A stretch of 6,346 bases of DNA, taken from NCBI GenBank assembly GCA_049520395.1, contig JBEKPV010000188.1, positions 1 to 6,346 of the forward strand. The letters are read 5' to 3'. The notes under the pieces were generated by a model. That model was not told where the DNA came from. It did no database searches and was given only the letters and a program-made list of their open reading frames with translations. The position numbers and the translations under genes were made by a program. Positions 5,452-6,346 of the stretch are shown one piece after another (positions within the stretch are counted from its first letter, which is position 1; each line of letters starts with the position of its first letter). The stretch is from UBA1161 sp049520395. GTDB lineage: Bacteria; Planctomycetota; Phycisphaerae; Tepidisphaerales; Tepidisphaeraceae.

Positions 5452-6346
5452 CTAATTCCCCGCGGATCGATCCAGTTCGTAAAATTCGGTCTCGTGGGTT
5501 ATCTCTTTGGCATCGTCGACAATCGCGATCATTCCATCAGGTTGCAGGGATGCGTGAATCGTTGAAGTCTTCTTATCGGCTTCAATACTGAACGACACGG
5601 AATCTTTTCCGGATTCGCGCGATCCCTCAAATGCGCGGAACGTCGCGCCGGGTTTCAGATAAATATTCAGCTGCGCCTCGCCGCTGGATTCCCGGCTTAA
5701 GGGCAGATCGGCGGCATAAGTCGAAACATGAATTCCCACGTTGCCCGCATCGGGGCGAGCCTCGGCGGGCGCCAGATCGAGGGTAACAATCACCAGGCGA
5801 TTCGTTCCGTCGGAAGCAGTTAATTTGCCCACGAAAATGGTTGGATCAGGGAACTTGGAAATCTCCGACCAGGCAGGAAATGTGTAACTATCGCCAAATT
5901 TCGCGATCGCTTCATGCGGCTGCTGCGAATCCGGCGGAACCGATGGGTCTTCCTGCACGATTCCCGAAAAGATCAAATGCTTGGGGCTTCCATCGTGATC
6001 CAGACATTGCTGGAAGAGCGATTGCAATCGCTGTTGTTCCGACGCCACGGCCAATTTGTTATTGAAAGTCATGCCGAAATGGAAACAGAGATAGAGGGTT
6101 GCGATGACGAGCGCGACGATCAGCACTCGCAATTGAAATCGCCGGTCGTGGATCGACGGCCTCCACGACAGCTGCGTTTTGAGGTCATCGACGGCCTCCC
6201 AAAGCGGGTCGATTTTTGGCGCGGGTTCTTCCTGGGACTCTTTTTGTTTTGTCGTAGGAGAATTCGTCGGCGATGACTGGGGCGCGGGCCGAGTTTCAGA
6301 CTCGCGTGCGGGCGGGGCCGACCGACTAACCCCGCCGGCGGCGGAC
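5452..6346 (-). CDS. Single-pass membrane protein of unknown function; 5' end beyond the window
   Basis: The frame is open from the TAG at 5454-5452 to the right edge, giving 297 visible residues. A TTG at 6132 could give a shorter 226-residue form, but it has no ribosome binding site. The codons upstream of it encode protein-like, GC3-rich sequence, including IDPLWEAVDDLKTQLSW (visible residues 45-61), so the longer form is preferred. Visible order: a Pro/Ser/Thr-rich disordered stretch (1-45), a basic segment ending DRRFQLR (67-73), one membrane span of LVIATLYLCF type (about 74-93), then a domain of about 200 residues. By the positive-inside rule the N-terminus is cytosolic and the C-terminal domain periplasmic. 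That domain looks beta-rich, with stretches such as RLVIVTLDLAP and SFSIEADKKTSTIHASL, and matches no family I recognise. It is convergent with the activator gene, 32 nt between stop codons, so it belongs to a different transcription unit. Confidence 0.8.
   Translation of the reverse strand, partial: SAAGGVSRSAPPARESETRPAPQSSPTNSPTTKQKESQEEPAPKIDPLWEAVDDLKTQLSWRPSIHDRRFQLRVLIVALVIATLYLCFHFGMTFNNKLAVASEQQRLQSLFQQCLDHDGSPKHLIFSGIVQEDPSVPPDSQQPHEAIAKFGDSYTFPAWSEISKFPDPTIFVGKLTASDGTNRLVIVTLDLAPAEARPDAGNVGIHVSTYAADLPLSRESSGEAQLNIYLKPGATFRAFEGSRESGKDSVSFSIEADKKTSTIHASLQPDGMIAIVDDAKEITHETEFYELDRSAGN

Overview
The window comes from a GC-rich bacterium, by eye in the high 50s % GC. It carries five protein-coding genes, two of them cut by the window edges. 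A sigma-54 activator with a single GAF-like sensor and a Fis-type helix-turn-helix, a family 2A encapsulin shell gene and glycan-type genes together suggest a Gram-negative soil or water bacterium, perhaps of the PVC or Acidobacteria type. That placement is an inference and no marker gene supports it. No tRNA, rRNA, CRISPR array, insertion sequence or phage gene was seen.

Layout. (1) Positions 1-312, minus strand: the first 104 codons of an encapsulin of the SrpI-like family 2A; the gene runs off the left edge. (2) Positions 313-533: a divergent, relatively AT-rich control region holding a -24/-12 (sigma-54) promoter candidate, an imperfect dyad and a repeated GGAATTG-type motif. (3) Positions 534-1286, plus strand: a class I SAM-dependent methyltransferase. 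(4) Positions 1308-3677, minus strand, convergent with (3): a 789-residue fusion of an APH/kinase-like phosphotransferase domain to a family 4 glycosyltransferase domain. (5) Positions 3678-3853: a second divergent control region with a -24/-12 candidate facing the fusion gene and a clean TCACnGA-N3-TCnGTGA dyad. (6) Positions 3854-5419, plus strand: the sigma-54 activator. (7) Positions 5452-6346, minus strand, convergent with (6): a single-pass membrane protein of unknown function, open through the right edge.

Working model (inference). The kinase-glycosyltransferase fusion and the methyltransferase look like glycan-building or glycan-decorating enzymes. Both have a candidate sigma-54 promoter, and an activator of sigma-54 RNA polymerase lies between the fusion gene and the right-hand end. 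The dyad near 3826 lies roughly 125 bp upstream of the predicted start of the fusion transcript, the usual distance for an activator binding site. The window may therefore hold a small self-contained sigma-54 circuit for surface glycan synthesis. The encapsulin belongs to a family whose known cargo is a cysteine desulfurase. It transcribes away from this group and its partner genes would lie beyond the left edge, so it need not be functionally linked.
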